A stretch of 64,000 bases of DNA from Cryptomeria japonica (lineage: Eukaryota; Streptophyta; Pinopsida; Cupressales; Cupressaceae): positions 762,346,673 to 762,410,672 of the forward strand of contig NC_081408.1 in assembly GCF_030272615.1 (NCBI RefSeq), in the 5' to 3' direction. Positions 53,428 through 63,609 of this stretch are shown one piece after another. Below the pieces are notes generated by a model, which was not told the DNA's origin, did not search any database, and saw only the letters and a list, made by a program, of their open reading frames with translations. Position 1 is the stretch's first letter. Each line of letters opens with the position of its first letter. The position numbers and the translations under genes are program-made.

Positions 53428-54921
53428 CTACTCTTTAGTATTCACATAAACCAGTTTTATTTCCTTTGCTTCAACATTTTCCCTTAGAAAATTTAGTTTG
53501 ATAGAAACATGTCTGGTTTTAGAATGTAATACCGGATTCTTAAATATATCAATTACCACAGTGTTATCACAATAGATAGTAATAGGTTCCTTGCATTTTA
53601 CCTTTATGTCTTTCAACATTTGCTTAAGCCATAGTACATGTGTACAGTTAGTTGCTGCTGCAACATATTTTGATTCTGCTGTTGATAAAGATGTACAACT
53701 TTGTTTCTTACTCAACCAAGAAACTAGTCTGTTTCCAAGAAAGAATGCTCCTCTGGTGGTGCTTTTTCTATCATACACATCTCTTGCCCAATTTGCATCT
53801 GTGTATGCACATAATTCAGAGTTTTCATTTTTAGGATACCATAATCCAAGATTTATAGTACCTTGTAAGTACTGGAAAATCCTTTTCACTGCTGATTCAT
53901 GATTTTCTCTAGGATTACTCTGAAACCTTGAAACAATACATACTGGATTCATAATATCAGGCCTGGTTTGTGTCAAATATAGTAAACCTCCTATCATATA
54001 TTTGTATCTAGTTGGATTTACAGGTGTAGATTCATCCCTTAGTGATAGTTTGTCATTTGTAGTCATAGGTGTGCTTACCGGTTTAGAGTTCTCCATCCCA
54101 AATTTCTTTAATAAATCTTTTAAGTACTTGGATTGACTCAAGAATATACCTTTATCAGTCTGTAAAATCTGCAATCCTAAAATGAATTTTATTTCTCCAA
54201 TCATATACATTTCAAATTCTTGCTGCATTTTAATAGAAAATTCTTTACATAATCCATCTTCTCCTCCAAAGATTATATCGTCAACAAAAACTTCTATAAC
54301 CAAGATGTCATCATTAGTCACTTTATAGTATAAGTTGCTGTCAGCATTACCTTTAGAAAAACTAATCTTTAAAAGATACTTATCCAATCTTGCATACCAA
54401 GCTCTTGGAGCTTGCTTCAATCCATACAAAGCTTTTCTGAACCTGCAAACCATATCTTTGTTATCTGTCAAAGAAAATCCATCAGGTTGTTCAATGTAAA
54501 CTTCTTCTTCAAGATCTCCATTCAAAAATGCACATTTATTATCCATTTGATATACTTTGTAGTTCTTATGTGATGCAAAAGCCAAAAATAATCTAACTGC
54601 CTCAATTCTAGGTACCAGTGCAAAGGTTTCATTGTAATCAATTCCTTCTTTCTGAGAATATCCCTTACACACTAGTCTTGCTTTATTTTTGATAACCTTA
54701 CCATCTTCATTAAGTTTGTTTCTGAATACCCATTTGGTTCCAATTACATTTTTATCTTTAGGCCAAGGAACTAATGTCCAAGTGTTGTTTTTCTCAATTT
54801 GTTCCAATTCTTCTTCCATAGCTTTAATCCAATATTTATCTTCACATACCTCATTAACAGATGATGGTTCAATTTGAGAAATAAGACATACCTCTTCATT
54901 TGTGAATCTTCCTCTTGTCAT
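53428..54921 (-). CDS. pol: Copia D reverse transcriptase and RNase H (497 codons open)
   Basis: Long intact minus-strand frame. RT start [20 protein letters not shown] and [20 protein letters not shown]. Palm with [20 protein letters not shown] (the usual DVKSAFLNG reads DNKCAFLNG), then the catalytic box [10 protein letters not shown]. Connection with FFLGL-like [29 protein letters not shown] and KPVSTPM. RNase H with [60 protein letters not shown] and [13 protein letters not shown]. The key Asp, Glu and Asp residues of the RNase H are visible. The first Met is only the first after an upstream stop near 54925. This is one of the best preserved enzymes in the window. Confidence 0.93.
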   Translation of the reverse strand: MTRGRFTNEEVCLISQIEPSSVNEVCEDKYWIKAMEEELEQIEKNNTWTLVPWPKDKNVIGTKWVFRNKLNEDGKVIKNKARLVCKGYSQKEGIDYNETFALVPRIEAVRLFLAFASHKNYKVYQMDNKCAFLNGDLEEEVYIEQPDGFSLTDNKDMVCRFRKALYGLKQAPRAWYARLDKYLLKISFSKGNADSNLYYKVTNDDILVIEVFVDDIIFGGEDGLCKEFSIKMQQEFEMYMIGEIKFILGLQILQTDKGIFLSQSKYLKDLLKKFGMENSKPVSTPMTTNDKLSLRDESTPVNPTRYKYMIGGLLYLTQTRPDIMNPVCIVSRFQSNPRENHESAVKRIFQYLQGTINLGLWYPKNENSELCAYTDANWARDVYDRKSTTRGAFFLGNRLVSWLSKKQSCTSLSTAESKYVAAATNCTHVLWLKQMLKDIKVKCKEPITIYCDNTVVIDIFKNPVLHSKTRHVSIKLNFLRENVEAKEIKLVYVNTKE

Positions 54922-55780
54922 AACTCCTTTATACTTGTTTCCAATTATCTGATCTTCAGAATGATTCAGTCTTACATACCGGGGTGTCTTTGTTTGTTGC
55001 TATTCTTCAGTTAGTGTGGAATTTTCAGATGATACCAGTGTAACTGGATCTTCATTCTATACTGGTGGATTCAGTGTAGGTTCATTTGTCAAAATTTCTG
55101 TTGCCAGTTTAGAGTCTATATACCTTGAAGTTCCTTTGAATTGTTCATCAATCTTGACATTTGTACTTTCAACAATTTTCTGCAATCTTTTGTTAAAACA
55201 TCTATATGCCTTGCTCTTAGATGAATAACCAAGAAATATTCCTTCATCACTTCTAGGATCAAATTTGCCAATATACTCATCTCTTCTGATATAACATTTG
55301 CTTCCAAAAATTCTGAAATATTTAAGAGTTGGAGTAATACCAAACCATAGTTCATGAGGGGTCTTACTAGTTTCACCTTTGATGTGAACTTTGTTGAATG
55401 TATAGACTGATGTACTAACTACCTCTCTCCAATATACATTTGGTAGGTTTTCTTTTGATAACATACTTCTTGCTGCATCCAAGATAGTTCTGTTTTTCCT
55501 TTCAACAACTCCATTCTACTGTGGTGTCCGAGGTGCTGATAGCTGTCTTATGATTCCATTCACTTCACAGAATGTATTAAATTCCTTAGATGTAAATTCT
55601 CCTCCTTGATCTGATCTTAGATATTTGATTTTCTTACCGGTTTCATTTTCTACCATAGCTTTGAACGGTTTGAACTTTCCAAGTGCTTCTGATTTTTCTC
55701 TGAGAAAAGTAACCCAACACATTCTAGAATAGTCATCAATGATTAGTATGAAGTATCTACCACCTTGTAAGATTTTATTT
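54922..55780 (-). pseudogene. pol: Copia D integrase
   Basis: Two minus-strand pieces. 55722-55516: WVTFLREKSEALGKFKPFKA and YLRSDQGGEFTSKEFNTFCE (second catalytic Asp present), ending at SAPRTPQ followed by a stop where QNG is expected. 55482-55057: MDAARSMLSKENLPNVYWRE, KTPHELWFGITPTLKYFRIF, and GIFLGYSSKSKAYRCFNKR. The first catalytic Asp lies near 55740 in a TDDYSRM-like context. The stop at 55515 and one near 55055 break the frame. An acidic linker with a [13 protein letters not shown] block (55000-54930) joins it to RT. Confidence 0.85.
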
Positions 55781-56578
55781 CTAGTTGGACCACATCAATC
55801 AATATGAATTAAATCAAGAGCATTATTGAATTTTTCTGGAATACATTTGAAACTAGCTCTAACTTGTTTTCCAAATTGACATTCTTTACATACTGTATTG
55901 TGAGGTTTGATAATTTTATGTATCTCTAACTGCCTTAGTAGTACTGATTTTCACCATGCAATCAAAGTTTACATGACAGAGTCTCTTATGCCATATCCAA
56001 CTTTCATCAATATGTGCAATTAAGCATGTCTTTTCACTGTTATTCAAATGAAAGATATTACCTCTAGTCTGATTATCGATCGCAATTTCCAAACCAGTTC
56101 TATTCATGATTTTGCATTTTCCATTTTTGAATTATAACTGAAATCCTTTCTCAACTAATTGACCAACACTCAAAAGATTATGCTCTAAGCCTTCAACATA
56201 GTAAACATTGTCAGTATTATGCTTACCATCAAGAGATATTGTACCCTTACCTTTGATCAAACAAGCTTTATCATCTCCAAATCTTACTAAGCCTTCATTG
56301 TATTCTTGAAAGTTCAAGAATTTTCTTTTATCTCCTATCATATGATGTGAGCATCCTGAATCGATGATCCACTCATCCTTTACTTCAACTTTAGCTGCCA
56401 AGGCCCATTCTACCGGTTGAGCAGTAGGTGCCGGTTGATCTTTTGTTATAGCAACAAAAACCCAAATATTGTCTGCCGGATCCTCATTAGAATCATCAGT
56501 CACACCTTCATCAACAATGTAACAAGATTTGTTTTTATTCTTCTTAAATCTGTATCTTTGATATTCAAGGTTAGGATT
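55781..56578 (-). pseudogene. pol: Copia D protease and GAG-pre-integrase
   Basis: 56503-56132 holds the protease: EWIIDSGCSHHMIGDKRKFL, GLVRFGDDKACLIKGKGTIS and VEGLEHNLLSVGQL. After a stop near 56131, 56107-55916 has the GAG-pre-integrase block HIDESWIWHKRLCHVNFDCM. The zinc-binding CxxC follows at about 55880-55870 (KECQFGKQ-like), with stops around 55915. The segment 56578-56504 is the acidic Gag-protease linker. Confidence 0.85.
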
Positions 56579-57477
56579 TTATGTTCTTCTAGCTTCTTCT
56601 CTTAGTCTAGCATGTCTATCGGGGCATCTTGAAGCCATATGACCAATCTTATTGTAGTTAAAACATTTAAAGGGTGCTTTACCTTCATACTTACTTCCAA
56701 CTAGACCTTTAGGCATTTTCCTTGCAAATAGTGCTTCAAGTTCTTCATTTTCTTTCCTGTTTTCTTCAAGTTCTCTTGCATAAAATGCTTTCCAATCTGA
56801 TTTATCAAATGATGGTGCATATGATGTTGATGCTTTAAAGGCTAAATCGGTCTTTATAGTAGCAATAGGACCAAATTCTTCAATTTCAAAAGCTAAAAGT
56901 TTTCCAATCAATGTATCCCTAGTTACTGATGTATTAGGCATTGTTCTTAACTCATTTATAGCAGTAACCTTCATTTTATATGCCAGTGGAAATCCTCTTA
57001 AAACTTTTGAAACAATTTCATCCTCACTTAAGGTTCCTCCACAACATTTAATACCCAAAACAATTTCATTTACTCTTTCCATAAAAGCAGAAATCCTTTC
57101 ATCTTCTTCCATTTTTAGATGTTCATACCTGACCTGGAAGCTTTCAAGTTTTGCAATTTTGATAGTGGAATCTCCTTCATTCAGTGTTTCCAAATGATAC
57201 CAAATATCTTTAGCAGTAGACCTATCTGATAATCCCATGATTTGTTGATCTAATAATGCGCTCAAAAGTGCTTCTCTTGCTTTGCAATCATTTTCGTTAT
57301 CTTTTCCCAAGGTAGGTGGATTAGGCTGACTAGGAGTAGGAGCAACATAACCATTTTTGTAACATCCCAGATATCCTTTCCAATGCAATTTAGATGTGTC
57401 TCCATTCTGATCATCCATATGCCATAGTTGGTTCCATCAAGTTTAGGACTGTCCTTCTTGAAATAGTTAGTAGACAT
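56579..57477 (-). pseudogene. gag: Copia D gag
   Basis: Start Met at 57477 (MSTNYFKKDSPKLDGTNYGI), the typical Copia Gag opening. A frameshift at about 57340-57370 moves the rest into the frame of 57418, which is open to 56579 (KAREALLSALLDQQIMGLSD, DIWYHLETLNEGDSTIKIAK, YEHLKMEEDERISAFMERVN). The zinc knuckle reads CFNYNKIGHMASRC, so the second Cys of CX2CX4HX4C is Tyr. B2 gag has the same replacement. A basic tail (RHARLREEARRT) ends the open part. Confidence 0.88.
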
Positions 57478-57519
57478 TGGATCTCCTCAAGCTGTTAAAC
57501 TTATGCAAAAGAGGACTAA

Positions 57520-57531
57520 GCTTTGATACCA
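57520..57531 (-). promoter_or_regulatory. Primer-binding site of Copia D
   Basis: The minus strand reads TGGTATCAAAGC, one mismatch from the initiator tRNA-Met primer site. It lies 2 bases inside the 5' LTR. Confidence 0.85.
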
Positions 57532-57533
57532 AT

Positions 57534-58592
57534 TGTTAGGTCCTAGAGACAACTGAGAGGGGGGGGGGGTGAATCAGTTGTCAAATGAATTTAAACCAAA
57601 AACAACTTAAACAACTTTTTGCTTAATACCAGTGAAACAGTCTGTTATACCGGTGGACAGTTTTATTAGATAATTGCAATACTGGTAAAGATTAATGCAT
57701 GAAACAAAAAGACAAAGTCATCCACAACACATAACAACAATATTTGTATGTGGAAACCCTGTAAGGGAAAAAACCACGGTGAGAAACCTTACCCACAATT
57801 AGATGATACTACTGTAGATAGTAAGTGTATACAAATGGGGTCTGCACATGCAAAAAGACCAAGTGCCTATAGCTCACTGCTCAATCACAAAATAAGAGTC
57901 ACACTGACTACAATTGGATGGTTAAATCCAATAAGAATGTACTACTCAAAATGGCATCTTCATATGCTAGATTTAGTACCGGTGTAGTTCTGATTGTCTT
58001 CACAAAAACCCTCCTTCAATCTTCAAATGATGTCTGCATGTAGAGCTCTGCGTATTCTCGCATATACCTTTACACAATCCTTTTTCACACTCTACACATG
58101 ATCTTACAAATAAGATCTTACATTTATACCATAATCTAGGACCAATTTTAGTAGGTTGACTCTACAAGATATGTTACAATAAAATAAATTTATAATAAAA
58201 ATAATATTCGATGCAATAACCGATTCAAAATGTCAGCTCAATGCATTTACAACAATAATAAGTCATCTCCATAGCCTACCATGCTGATCTGAAGAAGATG
58301 AACCTACCGATGTAACCTGAACCTATTTGCCGGTAACAACAAATATGTAAATACGAATATGCCAACTAACAAAACTCCAAGACAAGGTGTCCACATGATA
58401 TCTTTGACATAACCAAGTGTTTTCCAAGCCCTTCCAAGTGCCGGTGATCATTTTATCCTGTCGGTGTACCAGATACCGGTGACTATGCATAAGTCGCTTG
58501 TCGATGAATGTTTCTGATTCTCCAAAGTGCTAGAGTTGATAAGGTTTAGTAGGTGTTGACATCAATGACAAAACCATACCAAAATACCAACA
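57534..58592 (-). repeat. Copia D 5' LTR (1,059 bp)
   Basis: Direct repeat of 52037-53076. It has a longer G-run in the inverted repeat (57548-57582) and a short internal duplication near 58100-58125 (ATCTTACAAATAAGATCTTACA-type, shortened in the other LTR), which account for most of the length difference. Several TACCGGTG motifs are present. No coding frame is supported. Confidence 0.92.
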
Positions 58593-58597
58593 AAGAC

Positions 58598-59232
58598 ATC
58601 TTCCCAAGTTGACATTCTCTGCATAAAGCATTCTCTGGTTTGTTCAACAAAGGCAATCCTCTTACTGCCTTGATCTTACTGGCTTTTACAATATTATCAA
58701 AATTCATATGACAAAGTATCCTATGCCATATCTAACTGTCATCAAACTTTGCCATCAGACATTGACTAATCTGGGCATTCAATTGAAACAAGTTAGCTCT
58801 GGTCTATTTACCAGTGGCAATAAGTTCACCACTCTTTCCAATTATACTGCAGACTCCACCTTTGAACTCCATAATGATTCCTTTGTCATTTAGCTGAGCA
58901 ACACTCAAAAGGTTATGCTTAAGACCTTCTACCCAGTAGACATCATCCACACTGCTCTTTCCATTTAGTGAGATGGATCCTTTACCTTTTACCAAGCATG
59001 GTGCATCATTGCCAAACCTGACAACACCTCCATCATATTCTTCTAGAGATAGAAACTTTCTTCGATCAACAGTCATGTGTTGAGAATACCCACTATCAAT
59101 AATCCACTCATTAGAGTTGTCAATGCAAGAGACAAGGGATTTCTTGTCAGAAACTTCTTCCTTTATAGCTACAAATACTATGTCTTCATTCTCTTCATCC
59201 TCAGATTCTTCATCAGTAACACCTTCATCCAC
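58598..59232 (-). pseudogene. pol: Copia B2 protease and GAG-pre-integrase
   Basis: The open frame 58804-59232 (142 codons) begins in the acidic linker (DEGVTDEESEDEENEDIVF) and has the protease site WIIDSGYSQHMTVDRRKFLS, where B1 and D have DSGCSHHM. It continues with RFGNDAPCLVKGKGSISLNG and VEGLKHNLLSVAQLNDKG. After a stop near 58803 the GAG-pre-integrase part (58800-58598) holds a KCQIGK-like CxxC and the LLNKPENAL block. It ends at the D target site. Confidence 0.85.
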
Positions 59233-60106
59233 ATCAACAAGACAATTTCTTCTACTTCTTCCTTTCTACTTTCTAAACCTCTCCGATTTATCCTTATTGT
59301 CATTGTTAGGACAGTTAACAACTATATGTCCTATCTTATTGTAGGAAAAACATTTTAAAGGAAGCTTACCTCTGTATTTTTTGGTGCCTTTTGGAAGTCT
59401 CTTGGCAAGAAGAGCTTCAAACTCTATCAGAATCTCTTCATCATCCATCCCTCTGCATTGCATGGGTTCATAACTAGTACTTACTTCTTTTCCTTTTCTG
59501 GTTGGTGCAACAGATGCTCTAAAGGCTGACTCATATGCAGTCAACTTTGCAATGATAGTTTCTAAGGATACCTTGGTTTTTTTGATAGACCTTAGCTCTC
59601 GAATAGTAGAACATATGATTGCATAGATAGGTAACAATGATCTCAAAACTTTACTAACAATGGTGGCATCATCAATTGTTCCACCAGTGCTCTTGATATC
59701 TCCAACCATGGTCTTGATCCTTATGCCATATTGCTGAATGGTCTCCCCTTCAACCATCCTCATGTCTTCAAATTTTCCTCTAAGGCTCTCTTCCTTAGCT
59801 TGCTTGACATTCTCATCACCACCATAAATGGTTTCTAGAGTGTCCCATACATCCTTAGGATTTTCCTTATCTTGTACATAAATGAAGTCAATATCGGACA
59901 GGCTGCTAATAAGGGCTTGCATGACTTGCCCATTTTCTTGAATCTCTCTTTTTTGATCATCGGTTAGAGTGCGAGTGGGGGATTACATATGCATTCTCAA
60001 CATAGCTCCAGTGTTGAGAACCCAAACTCTTGATATAAATCTTCATTCCGTCCTTCCATATTTTGAAGTTATCTCTATTGAACTTAGTACCTTCCCTCTT
60101 CATCAT
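59233..60106 (-). pseudogene. gag: Copia B2 gag
   Basis: The double-Met start at 60106 (MMKREGTKFNRDNFKIWKD) is equivalent to B1 2527. A frameshift at about 59975-59985 (an extra base in a G-run) moves the rest into the frame of 59922, open to 59266: ALISSLSDIDFIYVQDKENP, DVWDTLETIYGGDENVKQAK, MRMVEGETIQQYGIRIKTMV. The knuckle reads CFSYNKIGHIVVNC, with Tyr for the second Cys. The stop at 59265 precedes the linker to protease. Confidence 0.87.
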
Positions 60107-60177
60107 TAAAGTAGGATCTTTTACCTCAAGCGGTTAAGCTTATATCACTAAGGACCTAGAGTTGCTTTGTTACCAAT

Positions 60178-61550
60178 TGATGAATAATGATTCTTAACAA
60201 ATACCCTAACTGGTACTGAGAGGGGGGGGGAGGGGTGAATCAGTACATACAAAAAATTCTCAACATCTTATCAAGTTAAAACAATGCTAACCGGTTGTCT
60301 TCTCACTGAACTTAACCACGACAATACCGGTTAAACACTGTAAGACTTCAGACAGTTAAATCAGTAAAACTGAATACTTTAAATAACATTCAATACTTGA
60401 TAACTACTTCACCATTATACTTCTGCATGTGTTGTATCAGTAATAACATAACCATTAGCTTTGCATGCATATTCACCTAAACAAAGAATATTCAATCATC
60501 ACATGAAAAATGCACATCTCATGAAATACAGACTTTTCATGTGGAAACCCAAATGGGAAAAACCATGGCGGGGATGAATACCCACAAGCTTGTTTTTGAA
60601 CTCTTCTGAAACTCGCTCTGTTAGGAGCCTAGTTCAGTTAAATACTTTACAATAAGGTTCTGTTAGGAACCGATCCTGTTAAAGATCACCTGGTTAAGGG
60701 ATGGCTATATACCCTGTTAAAGGTTACCTCACTAGAGGATTTGAAGAAATCAATGATCTTGAGTCACTTGGTTAGAGGATTTACAATAAGCCTGTTAAAG
60801 CTACTCGATAAAGGGATTTTCCTATTGTTGAAATGGTTAGAAGACAACAGGTAAAGATCTGATCTGATAATAACAGTACATGCTAAGGCAAATCCTTTTT
60901 AGTTCCTCTACTCTAGAATCACACTTTGTAGTTTTCCACTCACTAGTTTGGCAAGTATCTCATCACTCAGATACAAACACAACATTTGCCAACACAAAAA
61001 ATAACAACCATCATCAACCTTATAGACAACAATTAGGTTGGTAGCATAAACCCTAAACCCTAAACATTTTAGGTTTACAATTACAAGCGGTCCAATCCTG
61101 ACCATTCGAACACTTTGCATAGAATAAAATAATCTCAAACAAATCACAAGTCATTCTGCATCATCCATTCTTCACCACATATGAAAATCAATAACCCATC
61201 ATGCTTTCTTCTCATATCGCTAAGAAGAATGTTCATTCGTGAGGTAGACATTTAATGCAATTGATCTTCACATGCAAGATCCTCAAGAAAATCCTTTACG
61301 TGCACAAAAATGACGTGGCATCTCGATCTCATCCTTATTTCTTAGCTAACTCATCACAAAATGTCATCAGTTGCATCACACAACTTAGATTGCCAAACCG
61401 GAAACTCTAGAGCTGAGACTACCAATCGGTAGTCACACTTAGCGAAACCTTGACACCGGTTCACTTCATCCCTTCATATCGGTTCACCTGTACTTATTGA
61501 CATCAATGACAACATACATTATCATCATACCGGTTCATCATATGCCAACT
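60178..61550 (-). repeat. Copia B LTR2 (1,373 bp), uninterrupted
   Basis: From TGATGAATAATG to TATGCCAACT. It lies between the primer-site side of B2 and the polypurine-tract side of B3 (61551 onward, ATATCCCCTTTTGGCATTGA). It therefore serves as the 5' LTR of B2 and the 3' LTR of B3. It contains a G-run inverted repeat (60213-60246) and several ACCGGTT motifs. The uninterrupted TTCTCATAT-CGCTAAGAAG junction at 61216 shows where element A entered LTR1. No coding frame is supported. Confidence 0.9.
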
Positions 61551-61899
61551 ATATCCCCTTTTGGCATTGATGGCAATATTTAGTGTAGCATTGCAACTAT
61601 AAACAACATAGACCAGTGCAACTATAACATATATCTTCATCACTTCAGATGTCTTCTCCCTCATACATCAAATATCTTCTTCTCCTTTGTTAACAATGCC
61701 AAAGTGGATGCACAAGCTTCCATTCTCTACTATGCTACTCCCCCTATGGATAGCATCCTTCAACACATCAATCCTGCAAGATTTGATACTGTAGTACTTG
61801 ACTGATGTGGAGCACACATTTTTACTTTACTTTATGAAGGGTAAGAACCCCTAATTCACGTCTCAAATAGGTAAATGTAGTCTTCGATAAGGGCTTAGT

Positions 61900-62950
61900 G
61901 AATATGTCTGCTAGCTACTCTTTATTGGAAACATGTTGTAATACAACCTATTTGTTTTGAACCTTCTCTCTCAAGAAGTGATACTTAAGGTCAATGTGCT
62001 TATTTCTAGCATGCAGTACCAGATTCTTAGAAATATTGATTGCACTTGTGTTGTTACAAAATATACTCACCGGTTCAGATATAGGTACTTTGAAACCAAC
62101 CAATACATGTTTCATCTAGATTGCTTGAGTGCAGTTCATAAATGTTGCCACATATTCTTCTCTAGCTGTAGACTGGGAAATACAACTCTTCTTCTTACTC
62201 GTCCATGAGATTAGTCTTCTACCAAGAAAGAACGCTCAATTGGTTGTGCTCTTTCGGTCATCCACATTACCTCCCCAATCTGCATCGGTATATACTTTGA
62301 GATTAAAATCACCATTGTATCGATACCACAATCCATAATCAACTATCCCTTTTAGGTATCTAAGAATCCTCTTGACTGCTACCAAGTGAGATTCTCTTGG
62401 ACTTTTCTGAAAATGGGCCACAATGCCCACTGCATGAGAAATATCCGGTTTGCTATGTACCACATAGTGCAACTTACCGATCATTTACCAGTACTCCTTC
62501 TCATTCACCAATGTTGAATCATCTTCCTTAGCTAATTTGCAAGTGGTCACCATCGGTGTACCAATCAGTTTGCTCTCCTCCATGCCAAAGGTCTTCAATA
62601 CCTCTTTGACATACTTGGATTGGGTAATAAAGATACCCTCTTTCATCTACTAAACTTGTAGATCAATAAAGAACTTTATCTCTCCAATCAGAGACATCTC
62701 AAACTCTTTCTTCATTTCATCTGCAAATGTATGGCTCATTTCATCATCTCCTCCAAAGATTATGTCATCTACAGACACTTCATAGATAAGAATCTGATCA
62801 CCTTTAGATTTCAGGTAGATGTTGCTATCCTCACTTGTTCACTGAAATCCTATCTTCACAAGATGAGAGTGTAATCATTCATACCATGCCATTGGTGCTT
62901 GTTTCAATCCATATAGGGCCTTGTATAATCTACACAACATGTTACTATCT
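61900..62950 (-). pseudogene. pol: Copia B3 RNase H and RT C-terminal part
   Basis: The minus-strand RT palm near 62760-62800 keeps the catalytic block [12 protein letters not shown]. The connection region (62700-62490) has several stops. 62484-62236 is open: MIGKLHYVVHSKPDISHAVG, then the RNase H start VYTDADWGGNVDDRKSTT. The RNase H continues in shifted frames to about 61910 (FLREKVQNK-like). The breaks are independent of those in B2. Confidence 0.8.
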
Positions 62951-62952
62951 TC

Positions 62953-63552
62953 TCATAAGGCAAATCCATCTGGTTGCTCAATATACACTTCCTCTTCTAG
63001 GATTCTATTCAAGAATGCAGACTTTACATCCATCTGATATACCTTGAATCCCTTAAATGCTGCAAATGCAAGTAGCATTCGAACACCTTCCAGTCTAGCC
63101 ACTAGGGCAAAGGTTTCTCCATAGCCTTCTCCTTCTTCCTGAGCATATCCCTTGCATACAGGTCTTGCCTTGTTCCTTACAATTGTGCCTTCTTCATTCA
63201 ACTTATTCCTGAAGACCCATCTGGTACCTATGACATTCTTGTGTTCTGGTCGAGGTACCAAAGACCATACTACATTCTTTTCTATCTGGTCTAGTTCCTC
63301 TTCCATTGCCTTAATCCAGTTTTCATCTGTAAGTGCCTCTCTAGAAGTCTTAGGCTCAAATTTAGAAATCATGCAAGAGTTTTCTTTCACCTTTCTTCTT
63401 GTGAGTATACCATCATCTTTATCTCCCATGATCTGATTCAGATCATGATCTAGTTTCACATATCTAGGAATGACTCTAGCTGGTTCCGCTTGATTTTCCT
63501 CTTCTTCTTCTTCTTCTTCTCCATCTTCTTCTTCACCTATTTTAGCTTCCAC
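62953..63552 (-). pseudogene. pol: Copia B3 RT N-terminal part and acidic linker (199 codons open)
   Basis: The open frame starts in a Glu-rich linker (residues 1-22, from a TTC/TCT microsatellite at 63500-63535) and VIPRYVKLDHDLNQIMGDKD. It then has [60 protein letters not shown] and the palm block VYQMDVKSAFLNRILEEEVY with IEQPDGFAL. The frame ends at 62953. This is the best preserved B-family RT start and shows what B2 lost. Confidence 0.88.
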
Positions 63553-63609
63553 TGGTACATGAAAACTTAGGTCTTTGCTTATTTATTTCTTAACTGGTTC
63601 CTAGAAGTT

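Larger units (their letters stand above)
52037..58592 (-). mobile_element. Copia family D, complete nested element
   Basis: This complete minus-strand Copia element is 6,556 bp with LTRs at 52037-53076 and 57534-58592 (TGTTGG...CCTAACA ends on the minus strand). The perfect 5-bp target duplication aagac is at 52032-52036 and 58593-58597, inside B2 between GAG-pre-integrase and integrase. Internal order is primer site, gag, protease, GAG-pre-integrase, integrase, RT, RNase H, a non-coding stretch, and a polypurine tract. LTRs differ by about 7% by eye over 460 bases, mostly transitions. Confidence 0.94.
58598..60177 (-). mobile_element. Copia family B, internal region copy B2 (5' part)
   Basis: Resumes after the aagac duplication with ATCTTCCCAAGTTGACATTC, continuous with 52031 across the D insertion and colinear with B1 1023-2598. 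It contains GAG-pre-integrase, protease, gag and a degenerate primer-binding site (60164-60175, minus strand TGGTAACAAAGC, two mismatches from the Met primer site). Confidence 0.9.

Noticed and set aside
57520-57531. tRNA gene signal near the LTR ends (TGGTATCAGAGC-like text)
   Set aside because: Only the 12-base primer-binding complement of tRNA-Met is present. There is no cloverleaf and no A or B box.
61040-61080. Interstitial telomere-like AAACCCTAAACCCTAAAC in Copia LTR2 (and 3466-3490 in LTR1); similar GGGTTAGGG near 21028 and 27640 in F LTRs
   Set aside because: Only two to three units, located at fixed positions inside LTRs, so they are element sequence (perhaps telo-box motifs), not telomere remnants.
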